A stretch of DNA of 64,000 nucleotides from Victivallis vadensis (GCF_003096415.1 NZ_QEKH01000004.1:124001-188000), one strand, 5' to 3'. Shown: positions 45,101 to 59,070, counted from the stretch's first letter. The notes: generated from the sequence alone by a model not told the origin. Translations and numbers: made by a program.

Positions 45101-46688
45101 CCTCGCGGATCGGGTCGATCGGCGGATTGGTGACCTGCGCGAACAGCTGTTTGAAGTAGTTGAACAGCAACTGCGGCTTGTCCGACAGCACCGCCAGCGC
45201 CGCGTCGTTGCCCATCGAACCGACCGGCTCCTTGCCGGCGGCGGCCATCGCCTTGACGATCAATTCGATATCCTCGCGGGTGTAGCCGAAACGCTTCTGC
45301 ATCGCGACGAGATCGTCCCGCAGCTCCGCCGGGGTGATTTCGGTGAACAGCCCGTGCACCGAAATCTTGTTCTCCTCCACCCAGCGCCGGTAGGGACGGC
45401 GGCGGGCGGCGCGGTTCTTAAGTTCGCCGTCGTTGATCAGCCGGTGGTTCTCCAGATCGAGGTAGATCATCTCGCCCGGACGCAGCCGCCCCTTGCGCAC
45501 CACCTGGTCCGCCGGGAAATCCAGCACGCCGGTTTCGGAGGCCAGCACGAATACGCCGTCTTTGCACAGCGTGTAGCGCGCCGGGCGCAATCCGTTGCGG
45601 TCGAGGATCGCGCCCGCATTCACGCCGTCGGAAAACGCGACCGCGGCAGGCCCGTCCCACGGCTCCATCAGCGCCGAATGGTATTCAAAAAAGCCGCGCA
45701 CGTCGCGTCCGAGGTGGTAGTTTTTACCCCACGCCTGCGGCATCAGCATCAGCATCGCGTGCGACAGCGGGCGGCCGGCGGCGACCAGGAGTTCAAACAT
45801 ATTGTCGAGGCAGGCCGAATCGCTCTGCCCTTCCGGGATCAGCGGCAGCAATTTGCGCATGTCGTCGCCGAACAGTTCGCTGGCGAGGAACGGTTCGCGG
45901 GCGCGCAGCTGGTTCAGGTTGCCGCGCAGGGTGTTGATCTCGCCGTTGTGGGCGAGGTAGCGGAACGGATGCGCCAGATTCCACGTCGGGAAAGTATTGG
46001 TGCTGTAACGCTGATGAACCAGCGCCAGCGGCGACTTGAAGCGTTCATCGCCGAGGTCAGGATAGAATTTTTCCAGCTGGGTCGCCAGCAGCAGCCCCTT
46101 GTAGACGATGCTGCGGCCCGACATGCTGCAGATGTAGCACTCCGGCACGCTCTTTTCGATCAGGCGGCGCATCACATAGAGCTTGCGCTCCAATTCGGCC
46201 TGCGAATGGAAAGCGCCGCCGTCGATGAAGAGCTGGCGGATCGCCGGGCACGTTTCCCGCGCCGCCCGCCCGATCTCGCCGGGATTCACCGGCACGTCGC
46301 GCCATGCGAGCACCCGGCCCCCCTCGGCGGTGACGACTTCTTCGACGGCGGCTTCCCGGCCCGCTCCGCCGAAGATCATCGCGACGCCGTATTTCCCCGG
46401 CTCCGGCAACTTGCCGCCGAGTTCGGCGCGGAAAAACTCATCCGGCAGCGCCAGCAGCAGCCCCGCTCCGTCGCCGGTATCCGGGTCGCCGCCCGCCGCG
46501 CCGCGGTGCATCAGCCGCTTCAGGACCGTCATTCCCATCTCGACGATCCGGTGGCTCGGCACATTGTTCAGGTCCGCGACGAGGCCGACGCCGCATGCGT
46601 CGTGTTCGTTCGCAAAGCTGTAGAGTCCGGTATCCGGCACCGGCGGCGCTGCAAATCGCTGTTGGGGTTGCTGTCGATTCATTTCCAT
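42174..46688 (-). CDS. gltB: Glutamate synthase large subunit
   Basis: A 1504-residue subunit of normal size. The glutaminase Cys is in DACGVG (about residue 32, so a propeptide of about 30 residues is removed). Inner elements include LMHRGAAGGDPDTGDG and the FMN domain with GEGGEDSMRY and KPGEGGQLPG. The 3Fe-4S site is CVMMRKCHENSC (C-X5-C-X4-C), and a C-terminal beta-helix (GGRVAVLGRTGVNFAAGMTGG) closes the chain. ATG at 46688 has AGGAG upstream; a second ATG two codons on is possible. It heads a five-gene operon under a sigma-54 promoter. Confidence 0.96.
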   Translation of the reverse strand: MEMNRQQPQQRFAAPPVPDTGLYSFANEHDACGVGLVADLNNVPSHRIVEMGMTVLKRLMHRGAAGGDPDTGDGAGLLLALPDEFFRAELGGKLPEPGKYGVAMIFGGAGREAAVEEVVTAEGGRVLAWRDVPVNPGEIGRAARETCPAIRQLFIDGGAFHSQAELERKLYVMRRLIEKSVPECYICSMSGRSIVYKGLLLATQLEKFYPDLGDERFKSPLALVHQRYSTNTFPTWNLAHPFRYLAHNGEINTLRGNLNQLRAREPFLASELFGDDMRKLLPLIPEGQSDSACLDNMFELLVAAGRPLSHAMLMLMPQAWGKNYHLGRDVRGFFEYHSALMEPWDGPAAVAFSDGVNAGAILDRNGLRPARYTLCKDGVFVLASETGVLDFPADQVVRKGRLRPGEMIYLDLENHRLINDGELKNRAARRRPYRRWVEENKISVHGLFTEITPAELRDDLVAMQKRFGYTREDIELIVKAMAAAGKEPVGSMGNDAALAVLSDKPQLLFNYFKQLFAQVTNPPIDPIREELVMSLTTYIGNRGNILAETPAHARLIKLNRPVLTDDELARLERVGRQDFQSRVLPMEFPAGGDGAVLKLALEKLARDAVEAVRENCRILVLSDRNVSEKCVPIPSLLATAAVNRALVAAGLRPEAGLIVQSGEVREIMHFALLIGFGATAVNPYLALESVTGLACSGAIPVDPVTAAGNYINAVDKGLLKVMSKMGISTLRSYRSGQIFEAVGLNREVIDAYFPGTASRIGGIGLDEIAAEANRRCEAAAAPALGRGENLLPDGGQYRFRRGGENHLWTPESLAAFRQAVRTNDREAFNRYSKLIDDQAKHLCTLRGLFEFAPATPIPLDEVESVESILKRFVSGAMSLGSLSPEAHEAIAIAMNRLGGMSNCGEGGEDSMRYTPGPNGENRTSAIKQIASGRFGVTIDYLRHAKDLQIKMAQGAKPGEGGQLPGHKVDAFIARIRHSMPNVSLISPPPHHDIYSIEDLAQLIYDLRNANPAARVSVKLVSEVGVGTVAAGVAKAHADVVLVSGHDGGTGASPLTSIKHAGLPWELGLAEAQQTLVLNQLRDRVRLQVDGQLKTGRDVVIGALLGAEEFGFATTVLVCLGCVMMRKCHENSCPVGVATQDPELRKRFCGKPEYIENFLRFIAEDTREILARLGLHSIDEAVGRADLLKMNRAIDFYKARRLDFGKILTPVVRGKVRFDPARAPEELENFDRRHLLAPLLPHIDAGTPAELECAVCNVDRTVGTELSGELVARRGAAGLPDGTLKVRFKGCAGQSFGAFLAPGIEFELEGEANDFVGKGISGGVIVIRPDREASFDPGANVIAGNVIGYGGTSGRIFINGQAGERFAIRNSGVTLVVEGVGDHGCEYMTGGRVAVLGRTGVNFAAGMTGGLAYVYDESDDFDLRCNVGTVDLESILPDSEDEAELTGLLREHLARTGSPRAKAILDDWTNERAKFVKVFPVEYRQALGRMAREDAEAVDRRGEMN

Positions 46689-46740
46689 GGTTTCAGAGCT
46701 CCTTCCTCTTTTGGTCCGAAAATATTTTTTGACAGGAAAA

Positions 46741-46756
46741 GCAAAAAGCGTGCCAA
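46741..46756 (-). promoter_or_regulatory. Sigma-54 promoter of the gltB operon
   Basis: TTGGCACGCTTTTTGC on the minus strand matches the sigma-54 consensus (TGGCACG-N4-TTGC), with GG and GC elements at the required -24/-12 spacing. The start would be near 46729, about 40 nt before the gltB ATG. Confidence 0.9.
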
Positions 46757-46798
46757 GCTCATTCCGAGGAGGAAAACGCCGTCCCGCTCCTCCCGGTT

Positions 46799-46814
46799 TT
46801 TACAAAATTGTAAA
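46799..46814. promoter_or_regulatory. Activator site UAS1 between gltB and glnA
   Basis: TTTACAAAATTGTAAA is a perfect 7-2-7 palindrome. Its centre is about 77 bp upstream of the predicted gltB start and 108 bp upstream of the glnA start. The presumed ligand is the Fis-type activator encoded at 37103-38671. Confidence 0.7.
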
Positions 46815-46829
46815 CGCCCCGGCCACTCC

Positions 46830-46845
46830 TTTACAATTTTGTAAA
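46830..46845. promoter_or_regulatory. Activator site UAS2 between gltB and glnA
   Basis: TTTACAATTTTGTAAA is the same palindrome as UAS1 with TT in place of the central AA (31 bp centre to centre, three helical turns). It is about 77 bp upstream of the glnA start and 108 bp upstream of the gltB start. Confidence 0.7.
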
Positions 46846-46887
46846 ACAATATCTCCCACCTCCCGCTTGTCTCCGCTCATTTTCAAG

Positions 46888-46903
46888 TTGGCACGGCATT
46901 TGC
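46888..46903 (+). promoter_or_regulatory. Sigma-54 promoter of glnA
   Basis: TTGGCACGGCATTTGC matches the sigma-54 consensus at all core positions with the correct GG-GC spacing. The start would be near 46915, about 38 nt before the glnA ATG. Confidence 0.9.
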
Positions 46904-46952
46904 TTAACCGGTGGCAACGGATTTTCGGAATCACCACAAAGGAGAGTTTGCC

Positions 46953-49085
46953 ATGAATAATTTGAATCGTATCCATGCCGTCAACACGGTCGCGGCGCTT
47001 CACGCCCCCGTCCCGGAACCTGCCGCTCCCGTCGACATGAGCAGCTACGGCGAAGACGTGTTCAGCGCCGACGTGATGCGCGAATACCTGCCGAAAGCCA
47101 CCGCCGAAAAGCTGCTCGCGACCATCAACAACGGCGCGCCGCTCGATCCGGCGATCGCCGCCGACGTCGCCCACGCGATGAAGCACTGGGCGCTGGAACG
47201 CGGCGCGACCCACTTCACGCACTGGTTTCTGCCGCTGACCGGCACCACCGCCGAAAAACACGACTCCTTCCTCGAAATCAGGAACGGCAAGCCGATCATG
47301 GCTTTTTCCGGCAAAAACCTGATCATCAGCGAGCCGGATGCTTCGAGCTTCCCGTCGGGCGGATTGCGCTCCACCTTCGAAGCGCGCGGCTACACCGCGT
47401 GGGACCCGACCAGCCCGGCTTTCATCAAGCGGCACGGCAACGGCGCGACCTTGTGCATCCCGACCGCCTTCTGCAGCTACACCGGCGAGGCGCTCGACAA
47501 GAAGACCCCGCTGCTGCGCTCGATGCAGGCGCTTTCGGCCTCGGTGAAACGGCTGATGAAGTGCTTCGGCAAGGAAGAGGCGAATGTGAAGATCACCCTC
47601 GGCCCCGAGCAGGAGTATTTCCTGATCGACAAGAATTTCTACTACCAGCGCCCCGACCTCGTGCAGACCGGCCGCACCGTGTTCGGCGCGCCCCCGCCGA
47701 AGCACCAGCAGCTTGAGGACCACTACTTCGGTTCGATCAAAATGCGCATCCTGAATTTCATGACCGAAGTCGAACAGGAACTCTGGAAGCTCGGCATTCC
47801 GGCCAAGACCCGCCACAATGAAGTCGCCCCGGCCCAGTTCGAGCTGGCGCCGATGTTCGAGGAGCTGAACCTCGCCTGCGACCACAACATGCTCGTGATG
47901 GAGATCCTGCGCGAAGTCGCCGACCGCAACGGGCTGGTCTGTTTGCTCCACGAAAAGCCTTTCGCGGGCGTCAACGGTTCCGGCAAGCACAACAACTGGT
48001 CGCTCGCCTACGGCAGCCAGAACCTGCTCGATCCCGGCACCGATCCGCACCAGAACGCGATCTTCCTGACCGTGCTGACCGCGATCATCGAAGCGATCGA
48101 CCTGCACAGCGACATGCTGCGCGCCAGCGTGACCGGCGCGGGCAACGACCACCGCCTCGGCGCGAACGAGGCTCCCCCGGCGATCATCTCCATGTACCTC
48201 GGCGACCAGCTCGCCGACGTGATCGAGCAGCTCGAAAAGGGCGCCGCGACCTCCTGCCGCCAGGCCGGAACCATGAAGATCGGCGTGGATACGCTGCCGC
48301 CGCTGCCCCGCGACGCGACCGACCGCAACCGGACCAGTCCCTTTGCGTTCACCGGCAACAAGTTCGAGTTCCGCGCCCCGGGTTCGAGCCAGTCCTGCTC
48401 CGGTCCCAACACGGTGCTCAACACCATCGTCGCCGAATCCATCGACCGGATCAGCGACGAGCTGGAAAAACTCCCGAAAGAGGAGTTCAACACCGGGCTG
48501 CAGCATCTCCTTTCGCGGATCATCAGCGCCCACAAGCGGATCATCTTCAACGGCAACGGCTACACCGACGAGTGGAAGGCCGAGGCCGCCCGGCGCGGGC
48601 TGCCCAACGCCGCGACCACGATGGACGCGCTGCGCTGCCTGACCAAAGAGGAAAATATCGCAATGTTCGAGAAATACCGCGTCTACAACCGGCGCGAACT
48701 CGAATCCCGCTACGAGGTGTTCCTTGAAGATTACCACCGCAAAATCCGCATCGAAGGCGAGATCGCCCTCGAAATCGCCGGCAGCATGGTCCAGCCCGCC
48801 GTCGCGAAGGAGTTCGGCATGATCGCCAAAGCTCTGGCCGACGCCAAGGCCGCCGGAATCGCCTCCGGCCTCGCGGGGCTGGAAAAATGCGCCGGGGAAC
48901 TCGGTTCCGGCCTCGACGAGCTTTCCGTCAAGTGCGAAGCCCTCAGAACCGCCCTCGGCGGCTGTCACGAGGAGATCATCGCCGCGATGAACGACCTGCG
49001 GCTCACCGTGGACAAGCTCGAACGGCTCGTCCCCGACGCCAACTGGCCGCTGCCCAAATACCGCGAGATGCTGTTCATTTACTGA
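46953..49085 (+). CDS. glnA: Glutamine synthetase type III
   Basis: A 710-residue enzyme; the size and the motifs ([73 protein letters not shown]) place it in the GSIII class (GlnN) of Bacteroides, cyanobacteria and PVC bacteria, about 700 residues rather than the 450 of type I. It makes glutamine from glutamate, ammonia and ATP. AAAGGAG lies 9 nt before the ATG at 46953; a longer reading to 46911 would begin at the transcription start. A terminator follows, so it is probably also made as a single-gene message. Confidence 0.95.
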   Translation: MNNLNRIHAVNTVAALHAPVPEPAAPVDMSSYGEDVFSADVMREYLPKATAEKLLATINNGAPLDPAIAADVAHAMKHWALERGATHFTHWFLPLTGTTAEKHDSFLEIRNGKPIMAFSGKNLIISEPDASSFPSGGLRSTFEARGYTAWDPTSPAFIKRHGNGATLCIPTAFCSYTGEALDKKTPLLRSMQALSASVKRLMKCFGKEEANVKITLGPEQEYFLIDKNFYYQRPDLVQTGRTVFGAPPPKHQQLEDHYFGSIKMRILNFMTEVEQELWKLGIPAKTRHNEVAPAQFELAPMFEELNLACDHNMLVMEILREVADRNGLVCLLHEKPFAGVNGSGKHNNWSLAYGSQNLLDPGTDPHQNAIFLTVLTAIIEAIDLHSDMLRASVTGAGNDHRLGANEAPPAIISMYLGDQLADVIEQLEKGAATSCRQAGTMKIGVDTLPPLPRDATDRNRTSPFAFTGNKFEFRAPGSSQSCSGPNTVLNTIVAESIDRISDELEKLPKEEFNTGLQHLLSRIISAHKRIIFNGNGYTDEWKAEAARRGLPNAATTMDALRCLTKEENIAMFEKYRVYNRRELESRYEVFLEDYHRKIRIEGEIALEIAGSMVQPAVAKEFGMIAKALADAKAAGIASGLAGLEKCAGELGSGLDELSVKCEALRTALGGCHEEIIAAMNDLRLTVDKLERLVPDANWPLPKYREMLFIY

Positions 49086-49099
49086 CACGCCCCGTTTCC

Positions 49100-49149
49100 C
49101 TTCCCGTTCTCCGGCGGCACAAACCACTGCCGGGAGCGGGAAGGTTTTT
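49100..49149 (+). terminator. Rho-independent terminator after glnA
   Basis: CTTCCCG..CTCCGGC (49100-49115) pairs with GCCGGGAGCGGGAAG (49129-49143), followed by GTTTTTG. Full read-through into purF is therefore unlikely, though partial read-through remains possible. I see no clear promoter between it and purF. Confidence 0.75.
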
Positions 49150-49231
49150 GAACGGATCGCGGAGCACACCGGTTGGCGGCGGATTCCGCAATCAGTTCAG
49201 AATCAGCAAAAGAAAGAATGAAAGAACGGCC

Positions 49232-51019
49232 ATGTCGGATCAGATCAAACATGAGTGCGCGGTGACTTTGCTCCGCCTCCGCCGCGGAGTGGAGTATTTC
49301 CAGCGCAAATACGGAACCGCCTATTACGGGTTCCAGAAACTTGCCCTGATGCTGGAGAAACAGCACAACCGGGGGCAGGACGGCGCGGGCATCGCCTGCG
49401 TCGGACTCGATCCCGAACCGGGCGTCCCGTGCTACCGGCTGGAAAAGTCCAACCGCCCCCCCTGCCTCGCCGACCTGCTCGAAAAGATCGGTTCGGCCAT
49501 CCCTCCCCTGCCCGACGAGCCGCTCTCCGGCGACGCGATGAAGCATCTCTACCCCTTCTGCGGCGAACTTTACCTCGGCCACCTGCGCTACGGAACTTTC
49601 GGCCGCTCCGGGCTGGAGGCGTGCCACCCCTTCGTGCGCGAAAACGCCTGCCTCGACCGCACGCTGCTGCTGGCCGGCAACTTCAACCTGACCGACACCG
49701 CCGAAATCTTCCGCATCCTGCAGGCGACCGGACACCACCCCGCCAGCCGTCAGGACGGCGCGCTGATCCTGCAGCTGATCGGCCATTACCTCGAACAGAT
49801 GCGCGACCGCCGCCGGCACAACTTCAGCCTCGCCGAAGTGCTGGCCGACGCAATGCGCAACTTCGACGGCGCCTACACCCTCTGCGGACTGCTCGGCAAC
49901 GGCGAAGCGTTCGCGGTGCGCGATCCCGCCGGCATCCGCCCCGGCTACTACTACTTCGACGACGAAGTGGTCGCGGTCAGCTCCGAACGGCCCGCGATCC
50001 AGGCCGCGTTCGACTGCTCCACCGCCGAAGTCGGCGAACTTCCGCCCGGACAGGCGCTGCTGATCTCGCGCGACGCCGAGGTGCGGTTCGAGCAGTGCCT
50101 GCCCCGGAAGCCCCTGCGGCGGTGCGTGTTCGAGCGGATCTACTTCTCGCGCGGCAACGACGCCGGAATCCATCAGGAGCGCAAGGCGCTCGGCCGCGCG
50201 CTGGTGCCGCAGCTGCTCGAAGCGGTGAACCGCGACTGGGAGAACACGCTCTTTTCCTACATCCCGAACACCGCGCAGATCAGCTTCCACGGCATGCTCG
50301 AAGCGCTGCAGGAGGAGTGCTGGCGCGAAACTCCGGCCGGACGCATGCCGAAAGTGCGTTTCGGGCAGATCGCGGTCAAGGATGCGAAGTTCCGCACCTT
50401 CATCGCGGACGCGGCGGCGCGGCGCGACTTCTACATGCACATCTACGACGTGACCTACGGGCTGCTGCATCCGGGCTCGGATTCGCTGGTGGTGATCGAC
50501 GACTCGATCGTGCGCGGCAACACGATGCGCAACGCGATCCTGCCGATCCTCGACCGCCTCGCGCCGCGCCGGATCGTGATCGCGTCGGCCGCTCCGCCGA
50601 TCCGATACCCGGACTGCTACGGCATCGACATGGCCAGCCTCAGGGAGCTGGTCGCCTTCGAAGCCGCCGTCGACCTGCTCAACATGCACGGCAAGTCCGA
50701 ATTGCTCGAACGCTGTTACGAGGAGGCCAAACGGCAGCTCTCCGGCCCGGAACCGGAGATGACCAACTGCGTGAAGCCGGTTTACGACGAATTCACCGAT
50801 GCCGAACTGACCGATGCGATCGCCCGGCGGCTGAAACCGGAGGGGCTGCGCGCGGAACTCACGCTGGTGTTCCAGACCTGCGCGAATCTCGCGAAATGCT
50901 GCCCGGACCACCGGGGCGACTGGTATTTCACCGGCGACTATCCGACGCCGGGCGGCTTCCGGGTGGTGAACCGGGCGCTGGTCAACTATATGGAAAAACG
51001 CGACGAACGCGCGTATTGA
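49232..51019 (+). CDS. purF: Amidophosphoribosyltransferase (PurF-like, long form)
   Basis: A 595-residue Ntn-type enzyme for the first step of purine synthesis. The N-terminal nucleophile Cys is in HECAVTLLRL (residue 9, implying a short propeptide), with KQHNRGQDGAGIA and LGHLRYGTFG after it. The PRPP loop is VVIDDSIVRGNTM. It is longer than the E. coli enzyme (about 505), and resembles the longer forms found in Bacteroidetes. It uses glutamine. The ATG at 49232 was chosen because homologues begin near MSDQIKHEC; the Shine-Dalgarno is weak (AAAGAAC). Confidence 0.87.
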   Translation: MSDQIKHECAVTLLRLRRGVEYFQRKYGTAYYGFQKLALMLEKQHNRGQDGAGIACVGLDPEPGVPCYRLEKSNRPPCLADLLEKIGSAIPPLPDEPLSGDAMKHLYPFCGELYLGHLRYGTFGRSGLEACHPFVRENACLDRTLLLAGNFNLTDTAEIFRILQATGHHPASRQDGALILQLIGHYLEQMRDRRRHNFSLAEVLADAMRNFDGAYTLCGLLGNGEAFAVRDPAGIRPGYYYFDDEVVAVSSERPAIQAAFDCSTAEVGELPPGQALLISRDAEVRFEQCLPRKPLRRCVFERIYFSRGNDAGIHQERKALGRALVPQLLEAVNRDWENTLFSYIPNTAQISFHGMLEALQEECWRETPAGRMPKVRFGQIAVKDAKFRTFIADAAARRDFYMHIYDVTYGLLHPGSDSLVVIDDSIVRGNTMRNAILPILDRLAPRRIVIASAAPPIRYPDCYGIDMASLRELVAFEAAVDLLNMHGKSELLERCYEEAKRQLSGPEPEMTNCVKPVYDEFTDAELTDAIARRLKPEGLRAELTLVFQTCANLAKCCPDHRGDWYFTGDYPTPGGFRVVNRALVNYMEKRDERAY

Positions 51020-51048
51020 ATATTGAAACAACGGGGAAGGAGTTTCAA

Positions 51049-52149
51049 ATGAACCAATGGAAAAAGATGCGGGAGCGGGCCGCTTTCCTCGCCCTCGCCG
51101 ACGGCGAAATCTTCCGGGGCTGGAGCTTCGGCGCGCCGGTCGACGCGGTCGGGGAAGCGGTGTTCAACACCGGCATGACCGGCTATCAGGAGATCCTCAC
51201 CGATCCCTCCTACGCCGGCCAGTTCGTGACGCTGACCGCGCCGGAAATCGGCAATTACGGCTGCAATCCGCAGGATGTCGAATCCCGCGGATTGTTTCTG
51301 AACGGGCTGGTGATCCACGAGCTGAACGCCCCCTCCAACTTCCGTTCGACCGAATCGCTGGCCGAACTGCTGAAGCGCTCCGGCAAACCGGGTATCGCGG
51401 GAATCGATACGCGGAAACTGACCGTCGCGCTCCGCAGCCGGGGCAGCCAGCGCGCCTATCTGCACGTCTCCGGCGAACCGGTCACGGAAGCCGAGGCGGT
51501 CGAAAAGGCCCGCGCCTGGGAAGGGCTGGACGGACAGGACTACGCGGCCAGGGTGACCGCCGGCAAACGCTTCGAGTGGAACGACTCCGGCGATTTCCAT
51601 GTGGTCGCGCTAGACTACGGGATCAAGTACAACATCCTGCGCGGGCTCGCGGCGGCGGGAATGCGCGTAACCGTGCTTCCGGCCCGCAGCACCGCGGCCG
51701 GGGTGCTCGCCGAACGGCCGGACGGGGTGTTCCTCTCCAACGGCCCCGCCGACCCGGCGGCGGTCCGGTACGCCGTCGAAATGATCCGCGCCCTTCTCGG
51801 CAAGGTGCCGCTGATGGGCATCTGCCTCGGCCACCAGCTGCTCGGGCTGGCGGCGGGAGCGGAGTGCGGACGGCTGAAGTTCGGCCACCACGGCTGCAAC
51901 CACCCGGTCCGCAACCTCGCGACCGGCGCGGTCGAAATCACTAGCCAGAACCACAACTTCGCCTTGAGTTCCGAACGGCTGCCCTCCTGCCTTGAAGTCA
52001 CCCATATCAATTTGAACGACAACACGATAGAAGGCATCCGCCACAGATCCGAACCGGCTTTCAGCGTCCAATACCACCCGGAATCCGCGCCGGGGCCGCA
52101 CGATTCGGGCTATCTTTTCACCCAATTCCGCAACCTTCTGGAGCGTTGA
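51049..52149 (+). CDS. carA: Carbamoyl-phosphate synthase small subunit
   Basis: A 366-residue glutaminase subunit of normal length. NTGMTGYQEILTDPSYAGQ, FLSNGPADP, the nucleophile Cys in MGICLGHQ (about 259) and the catalytic His-Glu in QYHPESAPGP are present. It hydrolyses glutamine and channels ammonia to CarB. AAGGAG is 7 nt before the ATG. It lies 29 bp after purF. Confidence 0.96.
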   Translation: MNQWKKMRERAAFLALADGEIFRGWSFGAPVDAVGEAVFNTGMTGYQEILTDPSYAGQFVTLTAPEIGNYGCNPQDVESRGLFLNGLVIHELNAPSNFRSTESLAELLKRSGKPGIAGIDTRKLTVALRSRGSQRAYLHVSGEPVTEAEAVEKARAWEGLDGQDYAARVTAGKRFEWNDSGDFHVVALDYGIKYNILRGLAAAGMRVTVLPARSTAAGVLAERPDGVFLSNGPADPAAVRYAVEMIRALLGKVPLMGICLGHQLLGLAAGAECGRLKFGHHGCNHPVRNLATGAVEITSQNHNFALSSERLPSCLEVTHINLNDNTIEGIRHRSEPAFSVQYHPESAPGPHDSGYLFTQFRNLLER

Positions 52150-52152
52150 ACC

Positions 52153-53763
<1,611 letters not shown>

Positions 53764-53766
53764 ATC

Positions 53767-57033
<3,267 letters not shown>

Positions 57034-57048
57034 AGAAGCTCCTTCCCG

Positions 57049-57109
57049 CCCGCCGTCCCCTGCGCCGGATGTTCCGGCGCCATTCCCGAGGGGGCGGCGG
57101 GCTTTTTTT
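57049..57109 (+). terminator. Terminator of the purF-carA-pyrG-carB run
   Basis: Outer arms CCCGCCGTCCCC (57049-57060) and GGGGGCGGCGGG (57090-57101) pair at 11 of 12 positions plus one G-T. An inner perfect stem GCGCCGGA/TCCGGCGC (57062-57080) fills most of the loop. A T7 tract follows (57103-57109). Confidence 0.85.
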
Positions 57110-57250
57110 GACGGCGATTGAACTGTTGATCGTAATTGCAGTTATCGTCATCCTTGCCGCCCGCTGCTTCCGGCGCTGAACCGGACCCGCGAAACCGCCG
57201 GAACGATCACGGCAATTACCTGTTCAGGCTGCGGTTAATTACGAAAAACA
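57103..57250 (+). pseudogene. Frameshifted remnant of a pseudopilin gene N-terminus
   Basis: One frame reads FLTAIELLIVIAVIVILAA, the prepilin-like hydrophobic segment, then hits a stop. From 57168 the neighbouring frame continues with LLPALNRTRETAGTITAI, the expected next helix. A single-base loss near 57165 explains the break. The T-run of the carB terminator lies in the same place, so the start of the pilin gene is gone. Confidence 0.65.
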
Positions 57251-57344
57251 GCGCGATCCGGCAGGCCTCGCTGCAATTCACATTGGCTTGTCCCGGCGTC
57301 CAGCTTCCGCAGCGGGGGCGGTTTCACGTGACCGGATGACGCCG

Positions 57345-57564
57345 AATACCGGCCGTTGCCGCAATATGATTTCCCCGCAGCCAAACCGGGAAACGCGCTG
57401 GATTTCTCTTTCCTGCAGGAGCCGTGACCGTTCAGGCCCTGTCCGCCGCCGGTGAAACCGTCGGGGAACGACAGCCCAAGCCGCTTCCCGACGGCAAGGC
57501 CGTCCTGCATCCGGACAACTTTTTCAAAGGCGGCGTGATGGCCTATGAGCTTCTCATCCGGTGA
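57345..57564 (+). pseudogene. Remnant of the C-terminal end of a secreted glycan-active-type protein
   Basis: One frame gives PLPQYDFPAAKPGNALDFSF then LQEP and stop; the next gives VTVQALSAAGETVGE, LPDGKAVLHPDNF, KGGVMAYELLIR and a stop at 57562-57564. These pieces make a continuous beta-strand-like C-terminus if one frameshift near 57425 is undone. The family cannot be named. The 3' end overlaps the stop region of the isomerase-like gene. Confidence 0.5.
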
Positions 57565-59053
57565 CTTGTAAACCGAAATTTTCCCCAGTGACAATCACGG
57601 ACTCCACGCCGAATGTGGCGGCGACCCGTTCGATCGCGCGGGCGTGACGGCCGACGCCGAGCGCGAAGTGGTGGGTCGGCCCGGCGAGGCACCACCGTTT
57701 CAGGAAGGTGCGCACATCGGGAGCGAACCGGCCGTGCGTGTTGGTGTTTCCGGTCGGCGGGATCGGTCCCGGCACGGATTCGCCTTCGGCGATCACGAAC
57801 CTGAACTTTCCCGACGCATTCACGCCGATGCTCAGCATCGTGATCGGCCCGGTCCTGATGTTGAACTCCACGCCCGCGCCCGCCCCCGGCTTGCCGTGAT
57901 ACTTTTTCAGGCTGCGCAGCACCGGGCGGCGGTCCGCGATGTTCAGATGGTGCGGCCCGTCATGGCCGACCAGCACGGTATCCCGTTCAAAATCAACCGG
58001 ATGGAATTCCGCAAAGCTGCCGCCGATCTCCAGCCGGTCCATAATCAGCATCGCCACGCAGGTCTTGAGGTCGAATTCGCCGCACATCGGGAAACCCGCC
58101 CCGGTCAGCAAAGAGTTGCCGACGATGAAGTTCGTGACCAGCTTGCGCAGCTCCGAACCCGGTTCGCCCTCGTAATAGTATGCGAAACCGTCGAGCTTCC
58201 GGCGGTCGATGAACCGTTCCAGCGCGACCGCCGCGCGCGACGCCAGCAGCAGATCCGCTTCTGTCAGCCGGGCGGTCAGCGGGTCGCCGACCGGCTCGGG
58301 AGTGTCGAAGAACTCCAGAATCCGCCGCGACATCGCCGCCACCGCCGGGTCGTCCGCCGCCAGCGGCGCGAACTCCCGCATGATCTCATCCGGTTCACAC
58401 GGCACCGCGTGACAGCCGAAGGCGGCGGTCAGCGCGGCCGGATCGGTCTGCATATCCAGCATCGTCTCCAGCACCCGGCCCATGTAGCCGATCCGGGCAC
58501 GGGCAAGATCGTGCCGGACATGGGCGATGCGGCACCATTCGGCCAGCGCCGCGTCCGCCGCCGGATCGCCGTCGAGCCGCCCGATGATCACATCCGCGAC
58601 GGGGCGCCCCATCCGGACCGCCACCCCGGTGAACTCCGGCACCGAACAGAGGTCGTCGTTGCAGAGCTGCATGAAAGTCGTCGCATTCGGATAATCCAAT
58701 GCCGCCTCCGGCTGCAGCGCAACCAGCACCACCGGAACCGTCAGTTTGCGCACGATCGCCGCGAACGTCGCGCTGGTCGCGTAAGTGACCATATCCACAA
58801 ACAGCACATCCGGTTGCGCCGCCTCGATTTCCGGCAGCGCCGCATACGCCTTTTCGGCCCGGTCGATCATCCCGAAATCGCGGACGACCACCTGATTGGC
58901 GCACAGCTTTTCGCAGAGGCGCACGCTTTTGGCGCGCATCCTCTCAAGCAGGCCGGGAAACTGTTCCCAGTAGGTATCCAGCCCGACCGACATCACCCCG
59001 ACCGTCGCTGTGAGCGGTTTGCGGCGGGCAACCTGCAACAGATTCATTTCCAT
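57554..59053 (-). CDS. L-fucose/L-arabinose isomerase-family protein
   Basis: A 499-residue protein of the length of an arabinose isomerase. GVMSVGLDTYWEQFPGL at the start, ADVLFVDMVTYATSA-like DVLFVDMVTYATSATF, VALQPEAALDYPNATT, FAYYYEGEPGSELR, FPMCGEFDLKTCVAM and VGHDGPHHLNI match the sugar isomerase family, with Glu, His and Asp positions that usually bind Mn. It probably interconverts an aldose and a ketose such as L-fucose, L-arabinose or a rare sugar. AGGAG lies 5 nt before the ATG at 59053. It follows the unknown gene at 59071 by 17 bp. Confidence 0.85.
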   Translation of the reverse strand: MEMNLLQVARRKPLTATVGVMSVGLDTYWEQFPGLLERMRAKSVRLCEKLCANQVVVRDFGMIDRAEKAYAALPEIEAAQPDVLFVDMVTYATSATFAAIVRKLTVPVVLVALQPEAALDYPNATTFMQLCNDDLCSVPEFTGVAVRMGRPVADVIIGRLDGDPAADAALAEWCRIAHVRHDLARARIGYMGRVLETMLDMQTDPAALTAAFGCHAVPCEPDEIMREFAPLAADDPAVAAMSRRILEFFDTPEPVGDPLTARLTEADLLLASRAAVALERFIDRRKLDGFAYYYEGEPGSELRKLVTNFIVGNSLLTGAGFPMCGEFDLKTCVAMLIMDRLEIGGSFAEFHPVDFERDTVLVGHDGPHHLNIADRRPVLRSLKKYHGKPGAGAGVEFNIRTGPITMLSIGVNASGKFRFVIAEGESVPGPIPPTGNTNTHGRFAPDVRTFLKRWCLAGPTHHFALGVGRHARAIERVAATFGVESVIVTGENFGLQVTG

Positions 59054-59070
59054 AGCTTCTCCTGTTGTTT

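Noticed and set aside
40779-46844. Open frame of about 2000 codons on the plus strand
   Set aside because: It is antisense to gltB and gltD, which match known proteins throughout; its Arg/His/Gln-rich composition is typical of the opposite strand of GC-rich genes.
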